From Certhia americana (Eukaryota; Chordata; Aves; Passeriformes; Certhiidae), in contig CM031857.1 of NCBI GenBank assembly GCA_018697195.1, forward strand, positions 64,521,698 to 64,585,697: DNA of 64,000 nt, given 5' to 3'. The translations under genes were made by a program, and so were the position numbers. Shown here piece after piece: positions 63,841 through 64,000 of this stretch (within the stretch, counting starts at the first letter, position 1; each line of letters starts with the position of its first letter). The notes beneath the pieces were generated by a model. It was not told the origin of the DNA. It searched no databases and saw nothing but the letters and a program-made list of their open reading frames with translations.

Positions 63841-64000
63841 AGCTGCTGAAATTAGCACTTCATACTTTTGTTCCTTAGTGCAGAAATCACAACGAATGTC
63901 TTCTTATTAATTTATTTTATATCTTTGGTTATGTTCATGCTTTTTATTCCAACAGCAGCTGACTTGATGTTTACATACACAGCAACAGCACACTTTTCCT

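Noticed and set aside
1..64000. CRISPR arrays, bacterial operons, rRNA or tRNA genes
   Set aside because: No regular spacer-repeat pattern, cloverleaf or A/B box pair, or rRNA core sequence was seen; the window is vertebrate nuclear DNA.

Overview
This window is nuclear DNA from a vertebrate, most likely a bird. It is AT-rich, has one strong CpG island, and carries several decayed CR1 LINE copies, including the typical CR1 3' end (TTGGAAGGGACC and TCATAGAAT in reverse complement). I see no Alu, B1 or L1 elements. The species cannot be fixed from sequence alone. Most of the open reading frames are chance frames in AT-rich DNA, in the CpG island or in a simple repeat.

The one gene I can support is KLHL1 (kelch-like 1), read on the minus strand. 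Its first coding exon (16298-16779) encodes 160 residues plus two bases and begins [20 protein letters not shown]. It ends at a CAG|GTAGGG splice donor. Upstream lie a GC-rich 5' leader (about 16780-17430), a TATAAA box (17459-17464) and a KLF/GC-box plus CRE-like motif (17563-17589). All of this sits in a CpG island of about 1.5 kb. Positions 1-16297 are the start of intron 1, in which I recognise no further exon. The BTB, BACK and kelch exons must lie outside the window.

Positions 17.6-64 kb are the 5' intergenic side of KLHL1. In mammals this interval is gene-poor and extends toward DACH1; the mammalian antisense RNA ATXN8OS starts near KLHL1 exon 1. The interval here holds five CR1 remnants (26.9-28.0 plus, 45.6-46.2 minus, 46.9-47.4 plus, 60.4-60.9 minus, 63.05-63.84 kb minus), a probable ERV/LTR-derived patch (62.28-62.69 kb), a minisatellite-like GC-richer patch (42.95-43.15 kb) and many short simple repeats. 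A polypurine (GAAA)n-type tract of at least 1.5 kb (about 58.58-60.22 kb) is interrupted by a 100-N assembly gap.

The most notable signals are that gapped polypurine tract with an internal 88-bp duplication and a G-quadruplex motif at its edge, the KLHL1 leader that stays open in frame for 151 codons upstream of the expected start, and two clean interrupted palindromes. I found no convincing undescribed gene system.
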